From the NCBI GenBank assembly GCA_039519185.1, contig CM076854.1, positions 173,941,144 through 174,005,143 of the forward strand: DNA of 64,000 nucleotides. Reading direction: 5' to 3'. A program made the translations under genes and the position numbers. This DNA comes from Astragalus membranaceus (taxonomy: Eukaryota; Streptophyta; Magnoliopsida; Fabales; Fabaceae). Positions within the stretch are counted from its first letter, which is position 1. Each line of letters starts with the position of its first letter. Under the pieces are notes generated by a model. The model was not told where the DNA came from, did not search any database, and was given only the letters and a program-made list of their open reading frames with translations. Positions 36,080-46,741 of this stretch are shown here, one piece after another.

Positions 36080-36332
36080 CTAGTTGCAGTCCATCAGACC
36101 ATTTTGGTCCATCAGGCCCAGGTAGCCCTTCAGACCCACCGGTCCTTCAGTTTAATTCAAATCAATGCGCCAAGCATCGACTGTGAATTAGACCCTCAGA
36201 TCATTATGCCGATACTTCAGGGCATCGATCCTTCAGACCCGCAGTGGTCCTTCAGAGCCCCAGTGCTCCTTCAGACCCCCAGCGGTCCTTCAGAGCCCCA
36301 GTGCTCCTTCAGAGCCCCAGTGCTCCTTCTTT
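36080..36332 (+). repeat. CCTTCAG minisatellite near the 3' end of the LARD interior
   Basis: Units such as TCCTTCAGACCCCCAGCGG and TCCTTCAGAGCCCCAGTGC are repeated, densest at 36225-36332. It is the same motif as in the LTR (29158-29245). Confidence 0.85.
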
Positions 36333-36482
36333 ATTCCTTTCTCGTCGGTGCCCGAGTGTTAACCGTTCTCTGTTAATTCTCAAACTCTACACTTTTCTAC
36401 TAAGAGGACAAAATTAGCATTTGTCTTATCTTTATTTCTATTCCTACTATGAAAACCTTCCAGTTTATCAACGGAATATAAA

Positions 36483-36496
36483 TAAAGAGGGGCAGC
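36483..36496 (+). promoter_or_regulatory. Polypurine tract of the LARD
   Basis: TAAAGAGGGGCAGC abuts the TG of the 3' LTR at 36497. This is the expected plus-strand primer. Confidence 0.75.
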
Positions 36497-38794
36497 TGTC
36501 ATACCCTAATTTTGTCCGGCTAATTAAAAAAAATCCAAAAAAAAGTTTTTCGCGTATATTTGATTCCTAATCCCTCGAATAGGTCATTTTGCGCTAATTT
36601 ACTAATTTTGCGTTGTTATTACTTTTTTTTAGTGGTTAAACAAAAATTAAAAAAATATGCTAACACAAAAAATTACATAGTAGATTTAATTTATTTTTCT
36701 TGTTACAATATCTTTAATTAAAAAAACGAAAATAAAAAATAAAATAGATAAGAAATAATACAAATTACAAAAGAAAATAAAAAAGGGGAGGTGGAATAAA
36801 AAATTATTATTACAAAAAAGGAGAATGTCCATGTACATGACTTGGCCCAAGAATGCCAAAGTTACAAAAATATAAAAATAAACCAAGTACCCAAAACTGC
36901 AGCTACTTTGCAAAGGTGATTTCTCTCTCTTCGGACATCATTTCGACGATCCGAACGGTAAAAGTGAAGATGAATGTCTCAAAAACCTTCTGGAAAAAAA
37001 AAGAAAACGATCCAACGGTTAACGAATCTAGAATCGCACTTGTACGGTGGCTGGTTTGAGAAAAACGGAAGTTGTTTTTTTCTACTTTTGCGAAGGCAAT
37101 TTCTCTCTCCTCAGACATCGTTTCGACGATCCGAACGGTAGAAGTGAAGATGGATGTCTCATGAACCTGGTGTCAAAAAACAACGATGATCCAACGGTTA
37201 ACGAATCCGGAATCGCACTGTCAATATGGCTGGTTTGAGAAAAACGGGATTAGTTTTTAGCTACTTTCCAAATGCAATTTCTCTCTTCTCAGAACTTTTT
37301 TCAACGATCCGAACGGTGAAATTGAAGATATATGTCTCACGAACCTTGTATCAAAAAACAAAGATGATCCAACGGTTAAAAAATCCGAAATCCAACTTTT
37401 ACGGAGGCTGGTTTGAGAAAAACGAAAATTGCTTTTTCTATGTTGTTTTAGTCCCACATTGCTTGGGAGAAACAAGAACTACCTAGCCTTTGGCTATAAA
37501 AGAGATGGAGATGCAAAGGCTATGGACATGGGTGATTGATGGGGTAAGTGATCTTTTGGGCTAGCATTTGCAGTCCATTAGATTAAAAGCCCGTCTTTAA
37601 TTCTTTTGGACTAGCTTTTGCAGTCCATTAGATTAAAAGCCCGTTTTTAGTTATTTTTGGGATGGCCGTTGAGGTCCTTTACTTGGTGGTTTTCGGGTGA
37701 AAACGGACCAGATAGGAGTCCGGTTCGCGGTTGATATGGTCAGATTGCTCGGTCCGTTTCGGCGTTGATCGCATTGATCAGCTTGAGGTTAGTTTTGCAT
37801 TTATTTATTTTATTTATTTATTTTTGTACATATTTATTTATTATGTTTACTGTTTATTTATGTACATACTTATTTATTATTTATATTGTTTATTTATCTA
37901 TCTAAATAATTATTTATTCATTTATTTATTTATTTATTTATTTATATGTATAGTTATTTATTTATTAACTTTACTCTTTATTAATTGTTAGTGTCGTCAT
38001 TAACTTTTTAAATACACAAATTATTTTATATTTTCAAAATATAAATAGGGGATTAAGTCGACTGTACAGTCGGGTTAGTCTGCTTTTTAGGCCCCTAATG
38101 AACCGTTACGGATCAGGTCCTAAAATCCCTATTTAAAATAAATAATTTCTAAATTAAAAAAAATACAAACACATCTCTTTCATTTCAAAAATAAAAAAAA
38201 ATCTTATTTTCAAAGTAGGGGATTAAGTCGGTCGTACGGCCGGGTTAGTCATCGTTTTAGGATAAGTGAACTGTGGTCCTTCAGAGCCCCAGCGCTCCTT
38301 CTGCCCTCAGCGGACCTTCAGAGCCCCAGCGCTCCTTCAGACCCCCAGTTGTCCTTCAACACAGATCACACAATCCTAAAACCCCTATATTAAAAAACAC
38401 CAACCAACAAACATTTTCTAATCCAAGAACTACGTAGCTTTGATTTCTCCATCGCACCTGGAGATACGTAGGAGCAGGGGCCCACTTCTGTCAAGCACAA
38501 AAAACTAATTTTTTTTATTAAGTCTTTTTCTTTCAATAAAAGGGTAAAAGTCAACATTTTCAAAATTAACATTTTTTCCTACAACTAATTAGCAGGTAAC
38601 CTTCCTTAGGAAGGATGTCGTGGGGTGCTAACACCTTCCCCATGCATAACCGACTCCCGAACCCTTATCTGGTCTCAAGGACCCTTATCCATTCCAAAAG
38701 GGATTTTCCAATATTTGCCCTTAAACTAAACTTTGGTGGCGGCTTCATTTTTGAACCTTCGAGGAATCCTCACCCGGATTTTTCGGTCGCTACA
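36497..38794 (+). repeat. LARD 3' LTR (2298 bp)
   Basis: Copy of 27379-29678 with about a dozen base changes and small length changes in A/T runs and the TTTA repeat. Structured modules are at about 38046-38131 and 38216-38387. Confidence 0.93.
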
Positions 38795-38799
38795 CTTAT

Positions 38800-40828
38800 G
38801 ATTGGGTTTCCACCAAGGTTTTGGAAATCGAATCGTTGTTCCGGTCTGGCCATAATCTAGGGCCAGTAGCTCAAAAAAACTCTGGGCGCTCTGGAAATAT
38901 TTGGAGGGTTGAAGGTATGAAAGATGGAGAGCACGTGGCTTCCTAGGCAGGAGAGCTTAAATTTACCATGTACCACGTGACGATCAACGATATGAACATC
39001 CAGCCTCCCTTTACCTTTCTTCAACAGACCGTTCTGGCGGAGTTGGACGTAGCACCCTCCCAGCTACATCCAAATGCGTGGGCTTTCCTCTAAGTCTTCG
39101 AGCTGATGTGTATTCATCTGTTGAGACGGGTGTCGCCTCAACTTTTCTTCCATTTGTTCGATCTTAATCGGAATAGTGGGGAGGCTAAGTCCGGTCGCGA
39201 GCATGTCCGTTTTCGCTCGAGACGAGGTGCGAAAATCTTCAGAGCTTATGCGGATTCACTGAGGGGAAGTTGGAAGCAATTCTTTTACTGGGTCGAACCG
39301 GTAAATGGAAAGGCCGTCGACTGTGTAGGCAAGTTCGGAGCTGATGGTCGGACTTTGGAGTCCACCAAGTTCCCTATCGGTTGGAGTCACGGTCATTTTA
39401 ACCGGTCTACGCATTTCTACTCCGTCGGCGAGGATCGATTGAGTGCTGAAGATCTCCTCACTAAAAAGATTTTGATTTTGATTTCCCAAAGGGTTCCATA
39501 TTCAAAGCATAAATATCGAGGTATCCCTACGGATCGTTTAGTCCAGGCCGGGAAGCGGGTGCAAGTGCAAAGGGTTTTAGGTAGATCGTCTTTCTGGAGC
39601 GGACTTTTGTGTATTTGAATTTTCTGCAAGTGATATAACTCGTTTTTTCTTGTTTTTCAGATACGATGGCACCAAAGAGGCTCGCTTTTCTGAAGAAGTT
39701 GGCGATGCAATCGGTCGATGTTGAAGAAGAAGGGGTTCCGTCACAAACATCTCCGCCAACTCAGCCCGTTGTCGAGGCTTCCATCCCTACTGAACCAATC
39801 ACCACTGTTACCCAGGAAGACCTGGTCAGTGCCGAGGCAGATCGAGGAAAAGGGATCGAGATTTTGTCTGATTCTTCACCTCCTGTTGGGGAAGGGTGTC
39901 GAAATCGGGACTTCTGTAAAACGGGGACGAGCTGGTGCTGAGGATGAGTTGAGATCGGCAAAGAAGGCCAAAGCTTCGAAGAGATCCAAGCACAAATTTA
40001 AGGTCGTTCCTTTGGAAGAGAAGTTCCTAGAGCAAAACTTCGATCAATGGCGGGAGGATCCCATTGCAGCATCGGCCCAGATCTTTGTGAATCTTGCCGA
40101 CGTTCATAAGATCAAGAAGCAGAAGTATGAGAAGCGAGCTAAAGGTAGGCTCCTTGTTAATTTTGACGGTTTTGTTGATTCGTTTATGATTTTCCTCTTA
40201 GTTATGATATCTTCCTTGTTATGTCTGTAGATTTGTTGGAGGCCGAGAAGGTCAAACGTGTCAAACTTTTGGAGGATATGTCTTTGAGGACCAACGAGCT
40301 GGCCCATGTCAAGTCCGAGCTTCGAACTTTGAAGGAAGGCCAAGAGGTTCTTACGGCGTTGAAGGAAACTGCCCTGCGTCGTGCCGAGACTGCTGAAGCT
40401 CGTGTGAAAGAGCTTCAAGATCGGGTGAAAGCTCTAGAGGAGTCCGAAGCTGAGGCAAAAAGACAGGTGAGGAGTTTGGAAGATCGTATTGCCGAGCTGG
40501 AGGATGACTTGAAGAAGGCCTCGGAAGGGAAGGTGGAAACTAGCACCGATCCCGAAGCCCGGATTGCCGAACTTCAAGCTCAACTAGACAAGAGTCAAGC
40601 TGCCCTTCAACAAAGCAAGAAAGATGCAAAGGAGGCTGCTGAAGTGGCAATTGATATGCATAAGGAAGGCTTTGAAGGCGCTCTTCTGTAGGTTCTTTTA
40701 CTCCATCCTTCGCTTCAACTGGACCGGGCGATCATTCATGCCGATCATGAGGTCGATGGAAACCGCATTGTAAAGGTCGATTCACAAACGGATGAGAAGA
40801 CCGTTATCTTTCCGATCTCAGATGTTTA
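38800..40828 (+). pseudogene. Antisense ORF of the Tat element: Transposase_28-like domain and coiled coil
   Basis: Continues the frame cut at 27378. The part to about 39500 includes QLHPNAWAFL and LFFHLFDLNRN, the pattern of the 'putative gypsy-type transposon' (Transposase_28) domain, as I recall it. TAG at 38944 and TAA at 39091 interrupt it, and the frame ends at 39618. A second block (MAPKRLAFLKK, from 39666, after a TTTTTCAG-like splice acceptor) shifts frame near 39895 and runs into a basic stretch (KKAKASKRSKHKFK). An 86-bp GT-AG intron at 40145-40230 joins it to a long coiled coil (LEEDMSL-like heptads, then RIAELEDDLKKASEG). TAG at 40689 is premature; the same frame continues to 40828. 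Role unknown. Confidence 0.7.
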
Positions 40829-41067
40829 ATGATTTTCAGCATTTTTTATCTTTTGCAGAAGTTCTGGGTGTATACTTATCCAATCAAGTTCTGCATAGAC
40901 TCAGAAATTCGTCATGTAATTCGAAATTTTGAGGGCGCGGCCATATCCGATACATTTGTAATCGAACATGTTTTAATCGATCTTGATTTTGGATCTCGTC
41001 ACGAGCTTTATGAATGCTATTTTAATTTTGCAAGTCATGTATGTCGTTTCTAGAGATCGTTTCGCAC

Positions 41068-41645
41068 GTCGTCCTACATGGCAGTTTACCAGGACTCGGC
41101 CCAGATTTAACTATCCTTGTAGGGGTATTGGCAACTGTGGCCAATGGTCGTTCTAAGGATGTTTCGATCCTTGAAGACCTATATCCCTTTGAGATAGTTT
41201 ACCAAGACTCGGCTCGGATTTAACTGGTCACAAAGAGTTGCGATCATGTTTGGTCGCTTAGGGAGATCTGAAGATCGGTCCCAGTCTCTTCCGAAGAAGG
41301 AAATTTGGTTCCTAGATTTCTGTTTGATGAAATCAGGAATGTGTGGAACGTCGGTAAGGTCCTACAGGGCAGTTTACCGGGACTCGGCCCAGATTTAACT
41401 CGCCCTGTAGGGGTATTGGCAACTGTGGCCAATGGTCGTTCTAAGGACGTTTCGATCCTTGAAGACCTATATCCCTTTGAGATAGTTTACCAAGACTCGG
41501 CTCGGATTTAACTGGTCACAAAGAGTTGCGACCATGCTTGGTCGCTTGGGGAGATCTGAAGATCGGTCCCAGTCTCTTCCGAAGAAGGAAATTTGGTTCC
41601 TACATTTCTGTTTGATGAAATCAAGATTGTGTGGAACGTCGATAA
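41068..41645. repeat. Tandem direct repeat, two units of 288 bp
   Basis: GCAGTTTACC at 41081 recurs at 41369, and the units agree over nearly their full length, including TTTCGATCCTTGAAGACCTA. A third unit starts near 41629 and stops at once. Located between pol and the antisense ORF of the Tat element. Confidence 0.9.
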
Positions 41646-41757
41646 GGTTACCATTTTTAATTTAAATGAGTAACTTGATTCGCAAAGATCGACACACCCT
41701 TATATGGTGTCCTTCTAGAGAGATTGATACAATTTCCGCCCTTCGAGTTGGGGGTTT

Positions 41758-42283
41758 TTAAATGTAATAACTCTTCAGTTTTGTTGCATTCCAAGTTCTT
41801 TCAATCTTTTTCCCTTGGAGGGTCTCCAATTTAAAAGCTCCCTTACCGGTCTTAGATGTAACATGGTAAGGTTCTTCCCAATTTGGTGCGAGCTTTCCTT
41901 GGGAAGCAATTTTTAGACCAACATCAGCCCTTCGGAGTACCAGATCGCCCAGCTCGAAATCTCTGGGAACGACTTTAGCATTGTACCTGTTTGTTACACC
42001 TTGCTTGATGATTCCTTCTCGGAGTGAGGCTCGACCCCGGATTTCGTCGATGAGATCGAGCTCCTCTCTTAAGGCTTGGCTATTATCGTTTCGAGACTTG
42101 GGGTTTGCCGTTCTCCAGCTGAGTTCGCCAATCTCGACGGGAATGACCGCCTCGCTGCCGTAAGAGAGCCGGAATGGCGTCTCTCCTGTGGAGCTTTGAG
42201 GGGTGGTCCTATATCCCCAGATGACATAAGGTAGCTCTTCCACCCAGTTCCCTTTGGCGTCGCCTTAGGCCATTTAGTATTAC
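41758..42283 (-). pseudogene. Tat element integrase, C-terminal part
   Basis: The minus-strand frame contains VIWGYRTTPQSSTGETPF and LSYGSEAVIPVEIG, typical of the end of plant gypsy integrase, and continues to LKSYYI at 41758. Upstream it is separated from the rest of integrase (46742 on) by the CACTA element; the reading frame also shifts near 42265. The two halves fit: the 46742 side ends after VEAANK and this side resumes with VILNGL. Confidence 0.9.
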
Positions 42284-43868
42284 TTTCACTACAACATTTA
42301 GACCCTATGGCAACGGTCGAAAACCATTTCCTAAAGCCAAAAAACCGTTGCCATAACCTTTGCCAACGGTTTTGAAACCGTTGTTGTTGCGGTCGTGCCT
42401 AAACTAAAGGCAACGGTTTTTTGGTCCCTAAGGCAACGCAAACGAAAAACCGTTGCCATTGATAGCTAAAACGCAACGGTTTTGGTTTCCACGCTATGGC
42501 AGCGGTCGGAAAGCGTTTCCAGTTATGGCAACTTTGAGGAACCGTTGCCAAATATGGCAACACGTCAAAACCGTTGCCAAATATGGCAACACTGGATAAT
42601 CGTTGCCTCATATATTCAGATGAAAACCGTTGCCAGATTGGCAACATTCTAAAACCGTTCTCGTTGATAAAGTAAAACCGTTGCTGTTGAGTTACACGAA
42701 AAAACCGTCCCCTATGTATTTTAACAGTCCATGTCAACAACAACGCTATAAAACCGTTGCTACGAACAACCGCAAATAACTAGCATATTATATATCAATC
42801 GCATCTCAATCACATCGCTAACTTCTTAATCAAAACAATTTGTTACTAAAATGAAACAATTTAAAAGACATAATGATCCTTATATACTTCAAGGACATAA
42901 TTAATGTATCTTAAACGAAATAATTTGTTACTTCAATAAGTACAAAAAAACACAACAAAAGTAACAAGCCATCATCCAAAAACACACAGCAAAAGTACAA
43001 AATAAAACTTCAGTCTTCAACACATGTCTTCAAACTCTCCATCATCCAAGCCATCAAGATCTTGATATACACCTTCATTATTTTCCTACAAAAGTAACAA
43101 AACTCCACATGAAGAAAATAAAATGACCCGGTTCTTGTTTCTATCAAACAACAACACATATAATTTGAATCGCAACACAACATATAATGGGTTCTTCAAA
43201 CTCAGAGAGCAGCAATAATACATAGTATAATTTACGACAGACAAAGCAGCAATGACCTATGTATATTTATCAATTTAAATGGCAAGAGTCCAAGTCACTA
43301 CACTCCATTTCCCAACTATAAATACCATGCCAGCAACTCCTCTCACTCCAACAATATTCCCAAATCACAAGAAGGAGAAATAGCAGATGGCTTTCAACAA
43401 GGTGCAGAGAAAGATATATACCACTCCGCAGAAGACTTCACAACATATATGAAAACTGGATGAAAATATTTTCATCCAGATATATTATAAAAGACAACCT
43501 ATCTGGGTACAACAGGATGAAATTGAAAATTGGAAACCTCATAAACAGTTGTCAGTCTGTCTGAATGTAAATATCTTTCTATAACATCAGAACATATATG
43601 AAATATCAGTTACTTTATATCATCTCAGTTCATGCAAACTTCCAAATCATGCACCATGTTTAGCATTTTCTTCTAACATAATGGACACAGTATCCATACA
43701 TCTTTAGCTCAACTAATTAAAGGCATAATAATGCGATCCCAGCTGTTATGGGGACTTTTGTTTTCACATGAACAATATAAAAGATTTATTGCTACTTTCT
43801 TTCTGGCTCCTTGGAATTTATTAAAAATTTACTGGAACAGTCATTTCAAGGACAAATGTAGAAGGTAC

Positions 43869-44336
43869 CTCATTAGTGGTAGTGTTGCTAAGGCAAAGCT
43901 TTGCATGGTAACCAAAAAAACCGGCTAATAGCATCCCAATAATTGCAAGGAACACTAAAAGAAGTATCTGAGTGTTGTAGGATCCCAACAACCACTGCAT
44001 GATAACAAAAGATCATTAACCACTAAAATGGAGAATAGGAAATCAAAATAGAAATAGAAATACATGTCAATCAACAAGTAGTAAAAAGAAAAAAAAAACT
44101 CACCTGTACAACATGAGGAGCTAAATCCAGAAAGGTATTTTCTATTCCATAATAAACTGCAAAGTCAAGATAAGAATAGAAGCCTCAAAATCAGTAAAGG
44201 AAACAACTTAATCTTAAGATAGACCTTTTACCTGTATATCTTACCTCTTAGAATATAGACAACTTTTAATTCTTTTAATCTTCCAGCAAGAATTAAGCCA
44301 ATGGCAACTGTTCCATACATACATAAAAGGAAATGC
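43869..44336 (-). pseudogene. Captured exons of a DHHC protein S-acyltransferase (palmitoyltransferase) gene
   Basis: Three exons on the minus strand have proper GT-AG borders and compatible phases: 44336-44245 (FLLCMYGTVAIGL, GRLKELKVVYIL), 44156-44104 (VYYGIENTFLDLAPHVVQ) and 43994-43869 (WLLGSYNTQILLLVFLAIIG, then GFFGYHAKLCL). These match, from memory, the membrane segments after the DHHC domain of a plant palmitoyltransferase. The DHHC catalytic exon was not found. Further minus-strand sequence includes a possible terminal exon at about 43025-43085 (acidic, LDGLDDGEFEDMC) and a 5'-UTR-like region at 46020-46480. Introns are kept, so capture was at the DNA level. Confidence 0.8.
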
Positions 44337-45189
44337 CTACAAGACACGGAAGAATAACAAACAAGAATGGAATCTAAGATGAAGAATGCATAACTTATTT
44401 CATATTGATGCCAAAGCTGAAATCAGACTAGAATTGGTATCATGTATGAGAAACAAGAAATAAAATAAGATTTATAATATCTAATTTTTTCCTATTACAA
44501 GGAAGGGAAACTGATTTAGTGAAAAAAAAATTATGATACCAGAATAGCATAATGAAAAGTATGTGTTCATAATGTGTTGGAACAACAGATGGTGGAACAA
44601 TACATTTAAGTAGCATAGGTAGAGACTGAAATTTTATTCTGTACAAAACAGGAATAGGATTTGTTATAGTGGAAAAGAAGGTATAAGTGCAACTGGGGTG
44701 GGGTGGGGGGTAAGTTAACTTCTTAAACAAGAAAAAGAAAAGGAGAAAAATTAAGAACGCAACATGGTCGCCAAATCTCTCTGCATGTCAGAGGAAAACA
44801 CCCTTAGAATTAGAACATGCATGGGTTGAAAAACCACAGCAAGGATGAAACAAATTCTATTTTTTAATGGCAAGAAACACTCTTAAAGTTGTGTGCATTC
44901 TGCTTTAACAAAATGCACCAAAGGATTACAAAAGCTGCACATCATCAAAGATCTCTAGCCCTAGGAATCAGACATGACCCAAGTCAAATAACCATCCAGA
45001 TATTCATAAAATTGCAGTCATCCAGACAGAAAAAAACCAGCGATTGATAGGAAGTGTCACTGCAAGACAAACAAAGCATCCCATCCATTCCGATGTAAAA
45101 TACGCTTCTCTTAATAACTTAGTGCCATAATAAATTAGTCTCCAACAGAAAATGCCACAAACCTTTAGCCAACAAGGTTATATTTTTAA

Positions 45190-45504
45190 GGCTAAAGTGC
45201 TCCCGGGGTCCCTTATCTTTATTTAAAGTAACGATTTGGTCCTTTATCTTTTTTTTGTCCCAAATCAGTCCTTTATGTTTTAAATTTTTGACACATAAAT
45301 CCTTTTCTGTCCCAAATCAGTCTTTTATGTTTCAAATTTTTAACACATAAATCCTTGTTTTTGACACATAAATCAGCACTGTTAACGGAAAATGATTTAT
45401 GTGTCAAAAATTTGAAAGATAAAGGACTTATTTGGGACAAAAAAACATAAAGGACTAATTCGTTACTTTAAATAAAGATAAGGGACCCCGGGAGCACTTT
45501 AGCC
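45190..45504. mobile_element. Mutator-type MITE, 315 bp, TSD TATTTTTAA
   Basis: Ends are inverted repeats (GGCTAAAGTGCTCCCGGGGT both ways) extending about 45 bp. TATTTTTAA lies at 45181-45189 and 45505-45513. It inserted into CACTA transposon 1, giving a third nesting level. Confidence 0.92.
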
Positions 45505-46741
45505 TATTTTTAAACATTGAATTTACAAGAGCCAAACCCCCTTCATTTTTAGGTATAGATCGGATAATAAACAGAAAGTTACAGACAAATTGTAAAAAAA
45601 AAGTTACAGACAAGAAAGCACATTTGAAAGGTTGTCCCAGGCTATCAATTGTGAAACTTGTCACGACTCGGAATAATTAAGAGGATGCTTCAGTGTGTAG
45701 AAGTTTAAATAATTCCCTGTCTCCTTTCCATGTAAAGCAACCACAATACCTGTCACAGATGATGTAAGCACAAAACCATCATGAGCAAGACAAAAAATTA
45801 TTTTTATGTAAGACAAGTTGAATTTCTAAAAAGGCCCCTGTTTGATTTTCCACACATGTTTGTTTACTCAATTAAACTCCGAATCTTAAACTAAATCTAC
45901 TTCAAAATTCAAATGAAATCTAAACTAGAACAACCGAACCCTAAAACAATTTCTACTTAAACTTTGATTTTGAAGACTCAATTAGGAAAGAGGGGAACCA
46001 AAACCCTAAAACAATTTCTACTTTCAGTTCCAATCTGAAGTTGTGAACCCTAGAGAAAAACCTTGATTCACCGTAAACACTAAAACGAGAGAGGGAGAGA
46101 GAGAGAGGGAGAGGAACCTGAAATCAAAATCGCTAGGTGAGAGAGAGAAACGAAACTGAGGGAGGAGATAAATCTGAGGGAGGAGATGAAACGAAACCTG
46201 AAATCAAAATCGCTTGATTCACCGTAAACACTAAAAGGAGATGAATTTCTGATGAAATCAAAATCGTTCGCGTGAGGGAGAAGATGTGTGTTCGCGTGAA
46301 CTGAGGGTGATGAGTTCGAGTGAGGGTGAGTTCGAGTGAGAGTGAGTTTCAGAGATTTCTGAGTGAGCGATGTGTGAGTGAGAGAGTATGCGTGACATTT
46401 TGAGTTTTTTGTTTTTGTGAAATTAAATTTTTGGTGTTTGATGTTTTTGTTTGCCACAAAAAATTTGGGGAATTCAGAAAACGCGGTAATATTTAGCGCC
46501 TAAATTTTTATTTTTTAATAATTTTCCATATGGCAACGTTTATGAGTCGTTGCCTAATGATTAAACAAAAAACCGTTGCTGTAGACCGTATGGCAACGGT
46601 TTTGAACCGCTGCCAATAAAAAAATTTAAAAAAACATGAATCAGCAACGGGGTCAAAAAATCGTTGTCATTGATCTCTAAGGCAACGGTTTTTTTTGCGT
46701 TGCAAGATTAGGCGTTGCCGTAGGGTCCAAATGTTGTAGTG

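Larger units (their letters stand above)
27379..38794 (+). mobile_element. LARD-type non-autonomous LTR retrotransposon, 11.4 kb, TSD CTTAT
   Basis: Two LTRs of 2300 and 2298 bp enclose 6.8 kb without any recognisable gag or pol. CTTAT lies at 27374-27378 and 38795-38799. LTRs begin TGTCATACCC and end GGTCGCTACA. A primer site (TGGCGACTTCACTGGGGA, 29681) follows the first LTR and a purine tract (AAAGAGGGGCAGC) precedes the second. The LTRs differ at only about a dozen sites plus small length changes by eye, so the insertion is recent. LTR motifs and primer site resemble Ogre/Tat elements, which would have to supply the proteins. It sits in the antisense ORF of the older Tat element. Confidence 0.92.
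42287..46741. mobile_element. CACTA transposon 1, 4455 bp, TSD TTT, carrying host gene exons
   Basis: Ends read CACTACAACATTTAGACCCT and, inverted, CACTACAACATTTGGACCCT. TTT flanks both sides (42284-42286, 46742-46744). Subterminal regions hold many copies of CGGTTTTxGGCAACGG-like motifs in both orientations (words such as GGCAACGGTTTT and AAAACCGTTGCC). The 3-bp duplication and CACTA ends define the superfamily. No transposase was recognised. It carries exons of a DHHC palmitoyltransferase (43869-44336) and a Mutator-type MITE (45190-45504), and it split the integrase of the Tat element. Confidence 0.92.

Noticed and set aside
46080..46457. 125-codon minus-strand ORF in CACTA 1
   Set aside because: Low complexity, looks like 5'-UTR of the captured gene; no domain.
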